Source: Bacteroidales bacterium | GTDB lineage: Bacteria; Bacteroidota; Bacteroidia; Bacteroidales; F082 | NCBI GenBank assembly: GCA_017649945.1 | Contig: JAGCFU010000022.1 | Location: forward strand, 1-64,000 | Direction of reading: 5' to 3' | Length of the DNA: 64,000 nt | In this document: positions 48,547 to 56,521 of the stretch, one piece after another | Numbering within the stretch: the first letter of the stretch is position 1 | Layout: every line of letters begins with the position of its first letter | The notes under the pieces: generated by a model | The model's database searches: none | Seen by the model: the letters and a program-made list of their open reading frames with translations, nothing else | Told to the model about the DNA's origin: nothing | Made by a program: the position numbers and the translations under genes

Positions 48547-51272
48547 GTGATTATATTACAAGTCATTACGATTTGACGAAGGAGAACATCACCATTGTTT
48601 TCCCGAACAAACGTGCCGCCTTGCAGTTGAGAACCGAGCTTGCAAAGACCATAAAAACCAATTTTTGGGTGCCTCAGATACTCTCCATCCAGCAAGCCAT
48701 GGAAGAATGGAGCGGCTTGCAACTCATTGATAATATTGAAGTTATCTTTGAACTCATCAAAATGAACCCGGAGTTTTTCGGTTATGCCGCACAGATGGCC
48801 AAGGATTTCGATGAGATTGACCAATATGGTGTTGACGCTGAAAAGCTTTTTGCGCATTTGAAGGATGCGAAAGAGATTGAGGAATGGAACTTGAGCCTTG
48901 AAAATGGCGTGGAATCGAATTATCTGCGATTTTTTGCGTCGCTCCTCACCTATTATAATAATCTTCGCGACACGCTTCAACAGAACAAACAAGGTTATTA
49001 CGGCCTGATAACCAAGAAGATAGCTTCTTTTGACGACGACACTTTACAGAAATGCACTCAAGGCCGTAAAATCATTTTCGCCGGTTTCAACGCTCTGACA
49101 ACAACTGAAGAGAACATCATCGTGCGCATGGTTGAAAGCGGTAACGCCGTGATACTCTGGGACTTAGATCGATATTATTTCGAAGACGAGAAACAGGAAG
49201 CAGGGCTTTTTGCAAGGAAATTTTTTCAAAAACATCCAAATATCGATAAAAATTTCATCGGCGACAGCTTCTTAACCCAAGAAAAAAAGATAAATATCAT
49301 CAGTGTATCGGGTAATGCCGTACAGACCAATGCGCTGCAGATTGTTTTACAAAAGGATAAGGAGGATAAGAAGGATAAGAAGGATAAGGAGGATAAGAAA
49401 AGTGTTATAGTTTTAGCAGATGAGTCGCTTTTGATACCGGTTTTGAACTCCATTCCGGAATCATTCGACAAAATTCAGGTTACGATGGGCTATCCGTTTG
49501 ACAAAACGATAGTATATCACTTTGTGGATCAATTATTCAGGTATCAGAACACGCTCTCAGAAGACGAAAACAAGATTTATCTCTGGACATTGCTACGTTT
49601 CTGCAACTCCGACTTTATCAAACTGATTTTCAATGGGTTGGAATATGACACACTGAATGATTGGCTGATGAATATGGCGAGAAATTCGGTCTATTATTTC
49701 AATAAATCTGATTTGAAACAGTTTGATAAGTTAGAGGAACTGTACGAATTTCTAAATATTATTACGAAAAAATGGAGAGATGCCAGAGATTGTGTCTCTT
49801 CTTTAAAGGAAATATTGATTCTTTCCGTAGAAAAACTTGAGAATGGCAACAACTTCGTCAAGAATCAGATCAGTGTGGCCGGAAGAATTGTAAACAGGAT
49901 CGAATTGCTGCTTAACAAATATTCCGATTATATCCAAATCATTGATTTACAGATGCTTTACGCTCAAGTGGCGAGTCAGATGTCAATCAATTTGCAAGGC
50001 GACAAAGAGGGTTTGCAAATAATGGGATTGCTCGAGACCCGTAACCTTGACTTCGACGTGATACATTTTTTGAGCGTAAACGAAGGCATTTTGCCACAAA
50101 ACAAGAGCAATAACAGCTTGATTCCGTTTGATTTACGTCTTGCATACGGTTTGCCTACATATAGCCAGCAGCAGGCAGTTTACGCCTACCACTTCTATCG
50201 TTTACTGCAAAACGCCAAGAAAATCAACCTGTATTACAATAACATCGCCGACCTGTCAGGCATGGGTGAACCGAGCAGATTCATAAGACAGCTGGAGTAT
50301 GAATACGCAAAAAATAATGTTAAAGTAAAACTTGAATATTTACAATATAAATCTCCTTTAATCAGCGAATTACAGAATAGCATACAGGTCAAGAAAACGG
50401 ATGATATACTGAATAAAATTCAAAAACTATCCCCCACTTCCATTGGCGCTTATGTTCGTTGTCCATTACAGTTTTATTGGAAAAACATTGAAAGGATCGA
50501 GGACAAATCGCCGGATGAGGAGATTCAGGTAAATGTTGTCGGAAGCATCATTCACGCCACCCTTGACCGCTTCTACCAACTGTTCGACAAAAACACTATA
50601 ATTTCGCTAGCACTTTTCGACGAGATGTACAAAAAACATTTCGACGAATGCTATCGTAACGCTTTGATTGACAATGGCTTTGCAAACGGATTGCCTGAAA
50701 GCGGGTTCAACTATCTTAACAAGACCGTCATTGACAACATGTTGAAGAATTTTATCAAATACGAGAGAAATTTCTTGGAAGAAGGCAACCAACTTTCGAT
50801 AATTGACACAGAAAAAGAGCTCCATCACGAGATTGATTATCAAGGACATAAGATATTGTTACACGGTTTTGCCGACAGAATCGATAAAGTTGGTGATGAA
50901 ATTAGAATCATTGACTACAAAACCGGCAAAGTGAATCCTTACGACGTGAAAATCAATGATAAAGTTGTTGGTATCACGTCAATGACCGAGAAAGCGATAC
51001 AGTTGCTTATGTACAAATACTTGTACCTGAAAGAGACCGCAGAACATAATATAAAACCAGGCATTGTTGGTTTCCAGAAATTAAGTCACGGACTTTATAA
51101 CTTGGAAATCAGCGATTTACACGATTTAAGCACTTCGTTTGAGCCCACTTGCAAAAAGTATTTCGATAACTTTTTGAAGGAACTATTTGACAAAGACATC
51201 CCGTTCGCACAAACTGAAGATGTCAAAAACTGCAGTTTCTGCGATTTTAAGTGCATTTGCAAACGCGGTTAG
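48525..51272 (+). CDS. AddB-like PD-(D/E)XK nuclease/helicase-fold protein
   Basis: This 915-residue protein begins with an inactive-helicase-like part (ITIVFPNKRAALQLRTELAK) and ends with a RecB-type nuclease domain: GSIIHATLDRFYQLF, LLHGFADRID and IRIIDYKTGKV. Four cysteines close the protein (Cys903, 906, 910, 912 in CSFCDFKCICK), like the iron-sulfur staple of AddB. It would act in double-strand-break end processing with an AddA-like helicase, which is not in the window. Residues near 280-292 (KDKEDKKDKKDKEDKK) come from a 9-base tandem repeat. A weak palindrome lies at 49774-49799. It overlaps the MurU-like gene by 22 bases. Confidence 0.85.
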   Translation: MAFIEKISDYITSHYDLTKENITIVFPNKRAALQLRTELAKTIKTNFWVPQILSIQQAMEEWSGLQLIDNIEVIFELIKMNPEFFGYAAQMAKDFDEIDQYGVDAEKLFAHLKDAKEIEEWNLSLENGVESNYLRFFASLLTYYNNLRDTLQQNKQGYYGLITKKIASFDDDTLQKCTQGRKIIFAGFNALTTTEENIIVRMVESGNAVILWDLDRYYFEDEKQEAGLFARKFFQKHPNIDKNFIGDSFLTQEKKINIISVSGNAVQTNALQIVLQKDKEDKKDKKDKEDKKSVIVLADESLLIPVLNSIPESFDKIQVTMGYPFDKTIVYHFVDQLFRYQNTLSEDENKIYLWTLLRFCNSDFIKLIFNGLEYDTLNDWLMNMARNSVYYFNKSDLKQFDKLEELYEFLNIITKKWRDARDCVSSLKEILILSVEKLENGNNFVKNQISVAGRIVNRIELLLNKYSDYIQIIDLQMLYAQVASQMSINLQGDKEGLQIMGLLETRNLDFDVIHFLSVNEGILPQNKSNNSLIPFDLRLAYGLPTYSQQQAVYAYHFYRLLQNAKKINLYYNNIADLSGMGEPSRFIRQLEYEYAKNNVKVKLEYLQYKSPLISELQNSIQVKKTDDILNKIQKLSPTSIGAYVRCPLQFYWKNIERIEDKSPDEEIQVNVVGSIIHATLDRFYQLFDKNTIISLALFDEMYKKHFDECYRNALIDNGFANGLPESGFNYLNKTVIDNMLKNFIKYERNFLEEGNQLSIIDTEKELHHEIDYQGHKILLHGFADRIDKVGDEIRIIDYKTGKVNPYDVKINDKVVGITSMTEKAIQLLMYKYLYLKETAEHNIKPGIVGFQKLSHGLYNLEISDLHDLSTSFEPTCKKYFDNFLKELFDKDIPFAQTEDVKNCSFCDFKCICKRG
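49353..49397 (+). repeat. 9-base tandem repeat in the AddB-like gene
   Basis: Five direct copies of (A/G)AGGATAAG (49353-49361, 49362-49370, 49371-49379, 49380-49388, 49389-49397) encode K/E-D-K triplets. The unit is a multiple of three, so changes in copy number keep the frame. Two similar GAAGGATAAG units occur at 52399-52408 and 52438-52447. Confidence 0.9.
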
Positions 51273-51280
51273 CCGCCAAG

Positions 51281-52312
51281 TCACCTGAAAATCAGGTCAA
51301 TATACACTGGCAGATGGTCGCTGTAGCCACCAAAATATTTAGGTCCGACATAAGTACGAAACAGTTTCACGCCTCCAAATGATTCGTCTTTCTCAAAAAG
51401 AAAATCGCCATGAAAAATTGCGGCGCTGTTTCGCCTGTAAACTAATCCTTTATCATTGTTAATCAAAGAGTTGGTGACAATAATTTGATCAAAAATCTGC
51501 CAAGTGTACTGATGCTTTAAAGTGCCTTCAAAGCCAAGTTTATTTCCGTCAGCAAACAGATTTACCAAGACATCATAACACAGAATATCCTTGATACTCG
51601 GATCTTCAGGAGTGTCATTAAAATCACCCATTATTATAACCTTAGGTATGGTCTGATGCAAAAACACCAATGAATCAACCTTGTGTTTCAATGTGTTAGC
51701 GGCAAGAGAGCGTAATTTTATCGTCTCCCGTTCGCCACCGTAACGCGACGGCCAATGGTTGACGAAGACATGAAGCGTATCCCCTCGCCTGTCATAAAAT
51801 TTAGCGTAAAGAATATCCCGCGTTTTGTACTTTCTGTTCTTTGGATTTTTAACCTTAACAGGCTCAGTATAAACAAGTTGCAGTTTGTCGATGCAATAAA
51901 CCAATGCCACGTCGATGCCTCGTTTGTCGTCACCTTCATAATGCACTATGCGATAATTGTGCGTTTTCAACGGTGTCTGATTAAACAGCATGTTCAGAAC
52001 ATATTGATTCTCAACCTCTGCGATGCCTAAAACCGCTAACGGCTCGTTTTCCGAAATGGCAAGAATCGCCTTGTACATGTTGTTACGTTTCTTGTAAAAT
52101 CGCGATTTTGTCCAGTGCTGGCTGCCGTTTTCTGTGAATTCGTTGTAAACTCGAGTGGAATCGACAAACGGATCGAAAAAATTTTCAAAGTTCCAGAATG
52201 CGACACGAAAATCACCCTTCTCCTGAGCGACTGCTTCCAAAGATGCAACTATTTGAAATTCAATGAATAACAAAAATAGCAACGGGACTTTTAATAATGA
52301 TAAAGGTCTCAT
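51281..52312 (-). CDS. secreted endonuclease/exonuclease/phosphatase-family protein
   Basis: This 343-residue protein has a signal peptide (ending LEAVAQ) and the EEP fold: FWNFENFFD, LGIAEVENQ as the metal glutamate, FVNHWPSRYGG, IIMGDFNDTPED and YSDHLPVYIDL with the catalytic histidine. Substrates of such periplasmic proteins range from nucleic acids to phosphoesters, so the target is unknown. It is convergent with the AddB-like gene, 8 bases away. Confidence 0.88.
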   Translation of the reverse strand: MRPLSLLKVPLLFLLFIEFQIVASLEAVAQEKGDFRVAFWNFENFFDPFVDSTRVYNEFTENGSQHWTKSRFYKKRNNMYKAILAISENEPLAVLGIAEVENQYVLNMLFNQTPLKTHNYRIVHYEGDDKRGIDVALVYCIDKLQLVYTEPVKVKNPKNRKYKTRDILYAKFYDRRGDTLHVFVNHWPSRYGGERETIKLRSLAANTLKHKVDSLVFLHQTIPKVIIMGDFNDTPEDPSIKDILCYDVLVNLFADGNKLGFEGTLKHQYTWQIFDQIIVTNSLINNDKGLVYRRNSAAIFHGDFLFEKDESFGGVKLFRTYVGPKYFGGYSDHLPVYIDLIFR

Positions 52313-52333
52313 GTTTTTAAGTTTTTAGACATG

Positions 52334-52382
52334 CAAAGATACAAATTATTATTAAAATTACAAGAAAAAATTCTTATTTTTG
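52334..52382. promoter_or_regulatory. divergent -7 boxes for the EEP and TlpA-like genes
   Basis: Reverse TATCTTTG at 52334-52341 faces the EEP gene; forward TATTTTTG at 52375-52382, followed by CA, faces the gene at 52424. Confidence 0.6.
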
Positions 52383-52423
52383 CAAAAAATTACAGAAAAG
52401 AAGGATAAGATAAAAAGATTAGA

Positions 52424-53626
52424 ATGATAAAAAAGATAAGAAGGATAATTTCTGCACTTCTAATTTTGATTCCATTGTTGGGATTTTCGCAAGTTGATAT
52501 CAAAATCTCGATTGATAATCAACAGGATAGCGTGTTTCATTTTTTTAAATATAAAGGAACGAACACGTTTATTGTGGATACCTTGAAGATGGAAAACGGA
52601 ATAATCAGAATCAAACAGAAAACGAAGTTGCCCGAAGGAATTTATCTTTTGACTAATGGTAAAAACGTCCCATTAACTGAGATTTTAATCGGGACGAAGC
52701 AAAAATTCTCATTGACAATCAATGATTTGGACGATTTGAATTCCGCCAAGGTAAAAGGCGCTCAAGAGACAGAAATCTACTTCAGGCTGATGGCTAAAGT
52801 GAGACAATACGACATGCATATCGCCGCTTTGGAGAACGAGAAAGGCTATTTCCCTGAAAATGTGAGAAAAATCGACTCGCTGAAGCAAGATTTGACACAG
52901 TTTGAGAAGTCGTTGAAAATCAAAAAGAAAGACGCTTTTATCAATTTGGTGATAAACTCGCTGCAACGTAACAGCCTGGCAGATTATTGGAACAATTTCC
53001 AGTTTAATGACGCGAGAATCCTCACCTATCCGTTGATAGACAAGAAGTTAGAGACATATTTTGATGCTCTTTCTGTCGATGCGATGACAATAAACGAGGA
53101 GATTGACAAAATCATAACGAAAGCAGGCGATTGCGAGGAAGTGCGCGACTATCTGATTTGGTATTTTTACAGGAAATATTACTCGCCGAAATACATGAAT
53201 TTAGACGACGTTTACATCCATCTCGTGAACGAATATTTTTTAAAACTTGAGATGAAAAACGTGTCGGAGACTATCAAGGATCTGATGAAAGAACGCGCCA
53301 ATTATCTTGAAAACCTTAAGTTAGGAGCGAAATTTCCTGAGATTGGGAACCTGTATTCCATTGACGCAGGATATATTACGGTGATTTTTTATGACAAGAC
53401 CTGTCAGAAATGCGCTCAGGAAGGACGTATCTTGGAAGAAATTAAAGCGCGTCATCCTGAAATGATTATTTTCCCTGTAGAAATCAATTCCACAAACATC
53501 AAAAATCTGCTGACTATGTATGACATTCAGACCACTCCTCTGATATATGTCCTTGACAGACAGAAACATATCATTGCAAAACGCATAAAGGCAGAACAAG
53601 TTGAATTAGTTTTAAACATGGATTAA
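52424..53626 (+). CDS. secreted thioredoxin-fold protein (TlpA-like, DUF5106 type)
   Basis: This 400-residue protein has a signal peptide (ending LLGFSQ), an N-terminal DUF4369-like beta domain (about 25-110), a helical middle and a C-terminal thioredoxin-like domain (about 310-400) with CQKCAQEGRILEE as redox motif and a TTPLIYVLD cis-proline segment. It fits the many Bacteroidota extracytoplasmic TlpA-like proteins. The partner is unknown. It is one base before mnmE and may share its transcript. Confidence 0.8.
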   Translation: MIKKIRRIISALLILIPLLGFSQVDIKISIDNQQDSVFHFFKYKGTNTFIVDTLKMENGIIRIKQKTKLPEGIYLLTNGKNVPLTEILIGTKQKFSLTINDLDDLNSAKVKGAQETEIYFRLMAKVRQYDMHIAALENEKGYFPENVRKIDSLKQDLTQFEKSLKIKKKDAFINLVINSLQRNSLADYWNNFQFNDARILTYPLIDKKLETYFDALSVDAMTINEEIDKIITKAGDCEEVRDYLIWYFYRKYYSPKYMNLDDVYIHLVNEYFLKLEMKNVSETIKDLMKERANYLENLKLGAKFPEIGNLYSIDAGYITVIFYDKTCQKCAQEGRILEEIKARHPEMIIFPVEINSTNIKNLLTMYDIQTTPLIYVLDRQKHIIAKRIKAEQVELVLNMD

Positions 53627-53627
53627 G

Positions 53628-55142
53628 ATGAGCAAGTACGACACCATTTGCGCAGTTTCAACGGCTTCGGGAACAGGAGCCATTGCGGTAATCAGACTTT
53701 CGGGAACCGAGAGTTTCAAAACTGTTTTATACATTTTCAGAAAAAACGGCAAGCCATTGGATATCAATGATATAGAGCCTTATAAAGCATATCATGGAGA
53801 GATTTTCGACCCTGTCAAGGACGACAAGCCGATGGTTGACGAAGTGTTGGTGACGTTTTTCAAAGCGCCTCACTCCTACACCGGCGAAGACTCGGTGGAA
53901 ATAAGCTGTCACGGCTCGGAATTCGTGCAACAGAAGATTCTAGAGCTGCTCGTCGTGCGCGGTTGCCGGCTCGCTGCACCGGGAGAGTTCTCAAAGCGTG
54001 CCTTCATCAACGGAAAACTCGATTTGGCTCAAGCTGAAGCTGTCGCCGACTTGATTTCGTCGCAAAATGAGGCAGAGCACCGTATAGCGGTGAACCAACT
54101 GAAAGGCGGATTCTCTAATGAGCTTCGTGATTTGAGAGCAAAACTCGTCGACTTGACCTCGCTTTTGGAACTTGAACTCGACTTCTCAGAAGAGGACGTG
54201 GAATTTGCCGACCGCACCAAGCTCTACGAGATACTTGACACTGCTTTAAAGCATATCGTAAAGCTAACTGACTCATTCAGAATGGGTAACGCGATAAAAC
54301 ACGGCATCCCGGTGGCTATCGTAGGTGAGACAAACACTGGCAAGAGCACGCTTCTTAACGCCATCTTAGGTGAAGAACGCGCCATTGTGAGCGACATCGA
54401 GGGCACCACGCGAGACACAATCGAAGAGACGTTCACAATAAACGGAGTGATGTACAGATTCATCGACACCGCCGGCATTAGAGAGACCTCGGAAACCATT
54501 GAAAAAATCGGCATAGAACGTACCTTCAAGAAAATATCAGAGGCCGATATAGTGATTGGAATGCTCGACGGCACGAAAGAACTGACACAGATTTACGATG
54601 CGGCAATAAACATCATCTCTCATGTTAACTTATTGACACAGAAGTTGTTATTGCTTATCAACAAAAACGACAAGATAGATATCTCGAAGTTTTATTCCAT
54701 CAATGATGATTTCCAATGGCAAATCAAGCAGACAGTGGAGAAAAACATCGAGGACCACGGCGGTTACATGACTGATGAATTCTGTTACAGCGTCACTGGA
54801 ATGGATTTGTATGATATCAGAAACCTCATGACGTTTTACATAATATCGGCTAAGAAAGATGAAGATATTGAACAACTTAAGGATTCAATACGTTTTTACA
54901 CCAAGACGCCGAAACTCGACGGAAACGCCACTTTAGTGACAAATATCAGGCATTACGAGGCGCTTATGCATGCCAAAGGCAGTCTCGAACAGGTGAAAAA
55001 CGGAATGGACAGCAAGCTTTCAGCCGACTTATTGGCACAGGATTTGCGGCAAGCGTTGTATTATATAGGAAGTATCACAGGAGAGGTGACTACCGGCGAG
55101 GTCTTAAACACCATTTTCGGACGCTTCTGCATCGGTAAATGA
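53628..55142 (+). CDS. mnmE: tRNA modification GTPase MnmE with an enlarged G domain
   Basis: This 504-residue GTPase works with MnmG to modify the wobble uridine of tRNAs. The N-terminal folate-binding part is TICAVSTASGTGAIAVIRLS; the G domain has GETNTGKSTLLNAILG (G1), DIEGTTRD (G2), DTAGIRET (G3) and INKND (G4). The C-terminus is the invariant CIGK. Between NKND and the SAKK of G5 there is a stretch of about 55 residues where relatives have about ten, which explains the length of 504 instead of about 455-465. The protein is otherwise complete. Confidence 0.95.
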   Translation: MSKYDTICAVSTASGTGAIAVIRLSGTESFKTVLYIFRKNGKPLDINDIEPYKAYHGEIFDPVKDDKPMVDEVLVTFFKAPHSYTGEDSVEISCHGSEFVQQKILELLVVRGCRLAAPGEFSKRAFINGKLDLAQAEAVADLISSQNEAEHRIAVNQLKGGFSNELRDLRAKLVDLTSLLELELDFSEEDVEFADRTKLYEILDTALKHIVKLTDSFRMGNAIKHGIPVAIVGETNTGKSTLLNAILGEERAIVSDIEGTTRDTIEETFTINGVMYRFIDTAGIRETSETIEKIGIERTFKKISEADIVIGMLDGTKELTQIYDAAINIISHVNLLTQKLLLLINKNDKIDISKFYSINDDFQWQIKQTVEKNIEDHGGYMTDEFCYSVTGMDLYDIRNLMTFYIISAKKDEDIEQLKDSIRFYTKTPKLDGNATLVTNIRHYEALMHAKGSLEQVKNGMDSKLSADLLAQDLRQALYYIGSITGEVTTGEVLNTIFGRFCIGK

Positions 55143-55172
55143 AAAATATTTCCATACTATTGGATTTTTTTA

Positions 55173-55180
55173 TAATTTTG
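55173..55180 (+). promoter_or_regulatory. -7 box for the AraC regulator gene
   Basis: TAATTTTG followed by CA, 39 bases before the ATG at 55220. No clear -33 TTTG is found at the usual distance. Confidence 0.45.
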
Positions 55181-55219
55181 CACACGGAAAGACTAAACCC
55201 ATAACGCTAACGAGTTGGA

Positions 55220-56341
55220 ATGAGCAATACTATGTATTTACTGCTGTATACAACAAATGTTGTATTCCTTGTAACCAGTGTTTACAGCTGGGTGCTGAAG
55301 CGTTTTTACGTGCCGGAAGCGTATAAAGACAACTTCGGCGAGCTCTTTCCTGCCCGACGCTCACTCGCCAGCATGTATATTCTACAGCTGACTGAGATTA
55401 TTTATCTTGTAACGTTAAGAAGACCGGAGGCATTATTTTATATCAACGGCACCGCCTTATTGGTATTCACCTCATATCTGGTGATTTTGGTAAGGGGCTA
55501 CTTCTTTTTGGAGTTTCTCAGCCCTCGCCAGATGTTCTTATTCATGCATCCGGTGTTTGTTTTATGGATAATTTTGTTACTCCCGGTGTTTGGCATCATT
55601 GAATACACGCCATTGTTCCATACCGTCATGACCATCGCCGTCTTACTTACCTTCGTCGGATACATTTATCTTCTCGATAAATTAAGACTGAAAGTGATGC
55701 ATGTGGTTTCCGAAATTGACGAGAACGAGTATTCCAACGAAAGCGACTTCCCTGTGAAGTTCGCGAAGAGTGTCAAATGGCTCCCATTTGTGGCCTGCAT
55801 GTTTCTCCTGGTGACATTCCTGTTTAACAGCTATATAGCCAAGATAATCCGCGACATCGTCTTCTGCGGACTTAACGTATGGTTTGCCGTTTATACCATG
55901 AATCCGCACCGCAGCACTAAGAAACTGCCGCAGGTCTTAAAAGAAAAGAGTAAAACCGAAGAAATAGATTCGAATATTAAATATCGTCTATCTGAGAAAT
56001 ATTGTCTTGAAAAAGAAACGATGCTTATCTCGCTGCTTCGTGACAAGCAACTTTATCTTGAGGAGCATCTTACCATGAACGACCTCATCGACCTCATGCA
56101 TATCAACAAGAATTATCTAAGCGAGGTGATTGCACGGAGTCAGTTTCAGTCGTTTTACAGGCTTGTAAATACCATGCGCATCGAGCACGCATGTAAAATG
56201 TTGAAGGAAGATCCAACGGCCAAGCTCGAGCAGGTGGCCATTGCATCAGGATTCTCATCAGGAAGCGCTTTTTCCCAAGTTTTCAAGCGTATGATGGACA
56301 TCTCGCCTAAAGAATACATCAGCCAAATACACGCAAAATAA
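55220..56341 (+). CDS. membrane-anchored AraC-family transcription regulator
   Basis: This 373-residue protein has about six to seven transmembrane helices in residues 5-225 (for example LLLYTTNVVFLVTSVYSWVL, LFMHPVFVLWIILLLPVFGI) and a C-terminal AraC DNA-binding domain at about 265-370 with two helix-turn-helix units (LTMNDLIDLMHINKNYLSEV, LEQVAIASGFSSGSAFSQVF). The sensor is thus in the membrane and the DNA-binding part in the cytoplasm. Its stop codon lies in the first unit of a 6-copy phased repeat in front of the next gene, the likely target. Confidence 0.9.
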   Translation: MSNTMYLLLYTTNVVFLVTSVYSWVLKRFYVPEAYKDNFGELFPARRSLASMYILQLTEIIYLVTLRRPEALFYINGTALLVFTSYLVILVRGYFFLEFLSPRQMFLFMHPVFVLWIILLLPVFGIIEYTPLFHTVMTIAVLLTFVGYIYLLDKLRLKVMHVVSEIDENEYSNESDFPVKFAKSVKWLPFVACMFLLVTFLFNSYIAKIIRDIVFCGLNVWFAVYTMNPHRSTKKLPQVLKEKSKTEEIDSNIKYRLSEKYCLEKETMLISLLRDKQLYLEEHLTMNDLIDLMHINKNYLSEVIARSQFQSFYRLVNTMRIEHACKMLKEDPTAKLEQVAIASGFSSGSAFSQVFKRMMDISPKEYISQIHAK

Positions 56342-56445
56342 AATTTTGTACACGCAAAATAAAATTTATACACCGAAAATAAAAAGTGTACATGCAGAAT
56401 AAAGCGTTTTACACGTAGAATAAAACGTTTTACACGCAGAATAAA
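56328..56445 (+). repeat. six direct repeats spaced by two helical turns, candidate regulator array
   Basis: The unit TACACGCA(A/G)AATAAA recurs with starts at 56328, 56349, 56369, 56389, 56410 and 56431, i.e. steps of 21, 20, 20, 21 and 21 bases. All copies thus lie on the same face of the DNA. The first unit contains the AraC gene's stop codon and the last ends about 22 bases before the -7 box of the surface protein gene. The spacing matches what AraC-type activators use. Confidence 0.85.
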
Positions 56446-56466
56446 GTCTTTGTCGTTTTGATACTA

Positions 56467-56474
56467 TATTTTTG
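56467..56474 (+). promoter_or_regulatory. -7 box for the surface protein gene
   Basis: TATTTTTG followed by CA, 48 bases before the ATG at 56522. TTTG at 56449-56452 is too close for a proper -33 box, so this looks like a promoter that needs an activator. Confidence 0.6.
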
Positions 56475-56521
56475 CAACCGAAAACATTAGAGAAAATATA
56501 GGCAATATCACAACGATAAAA

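Noticed and set aside
56328..56445. CRISPR-like array
   Set aside because: The units are directly joined with a 20-21 base period, have no unique spacers and no cas gene is near.
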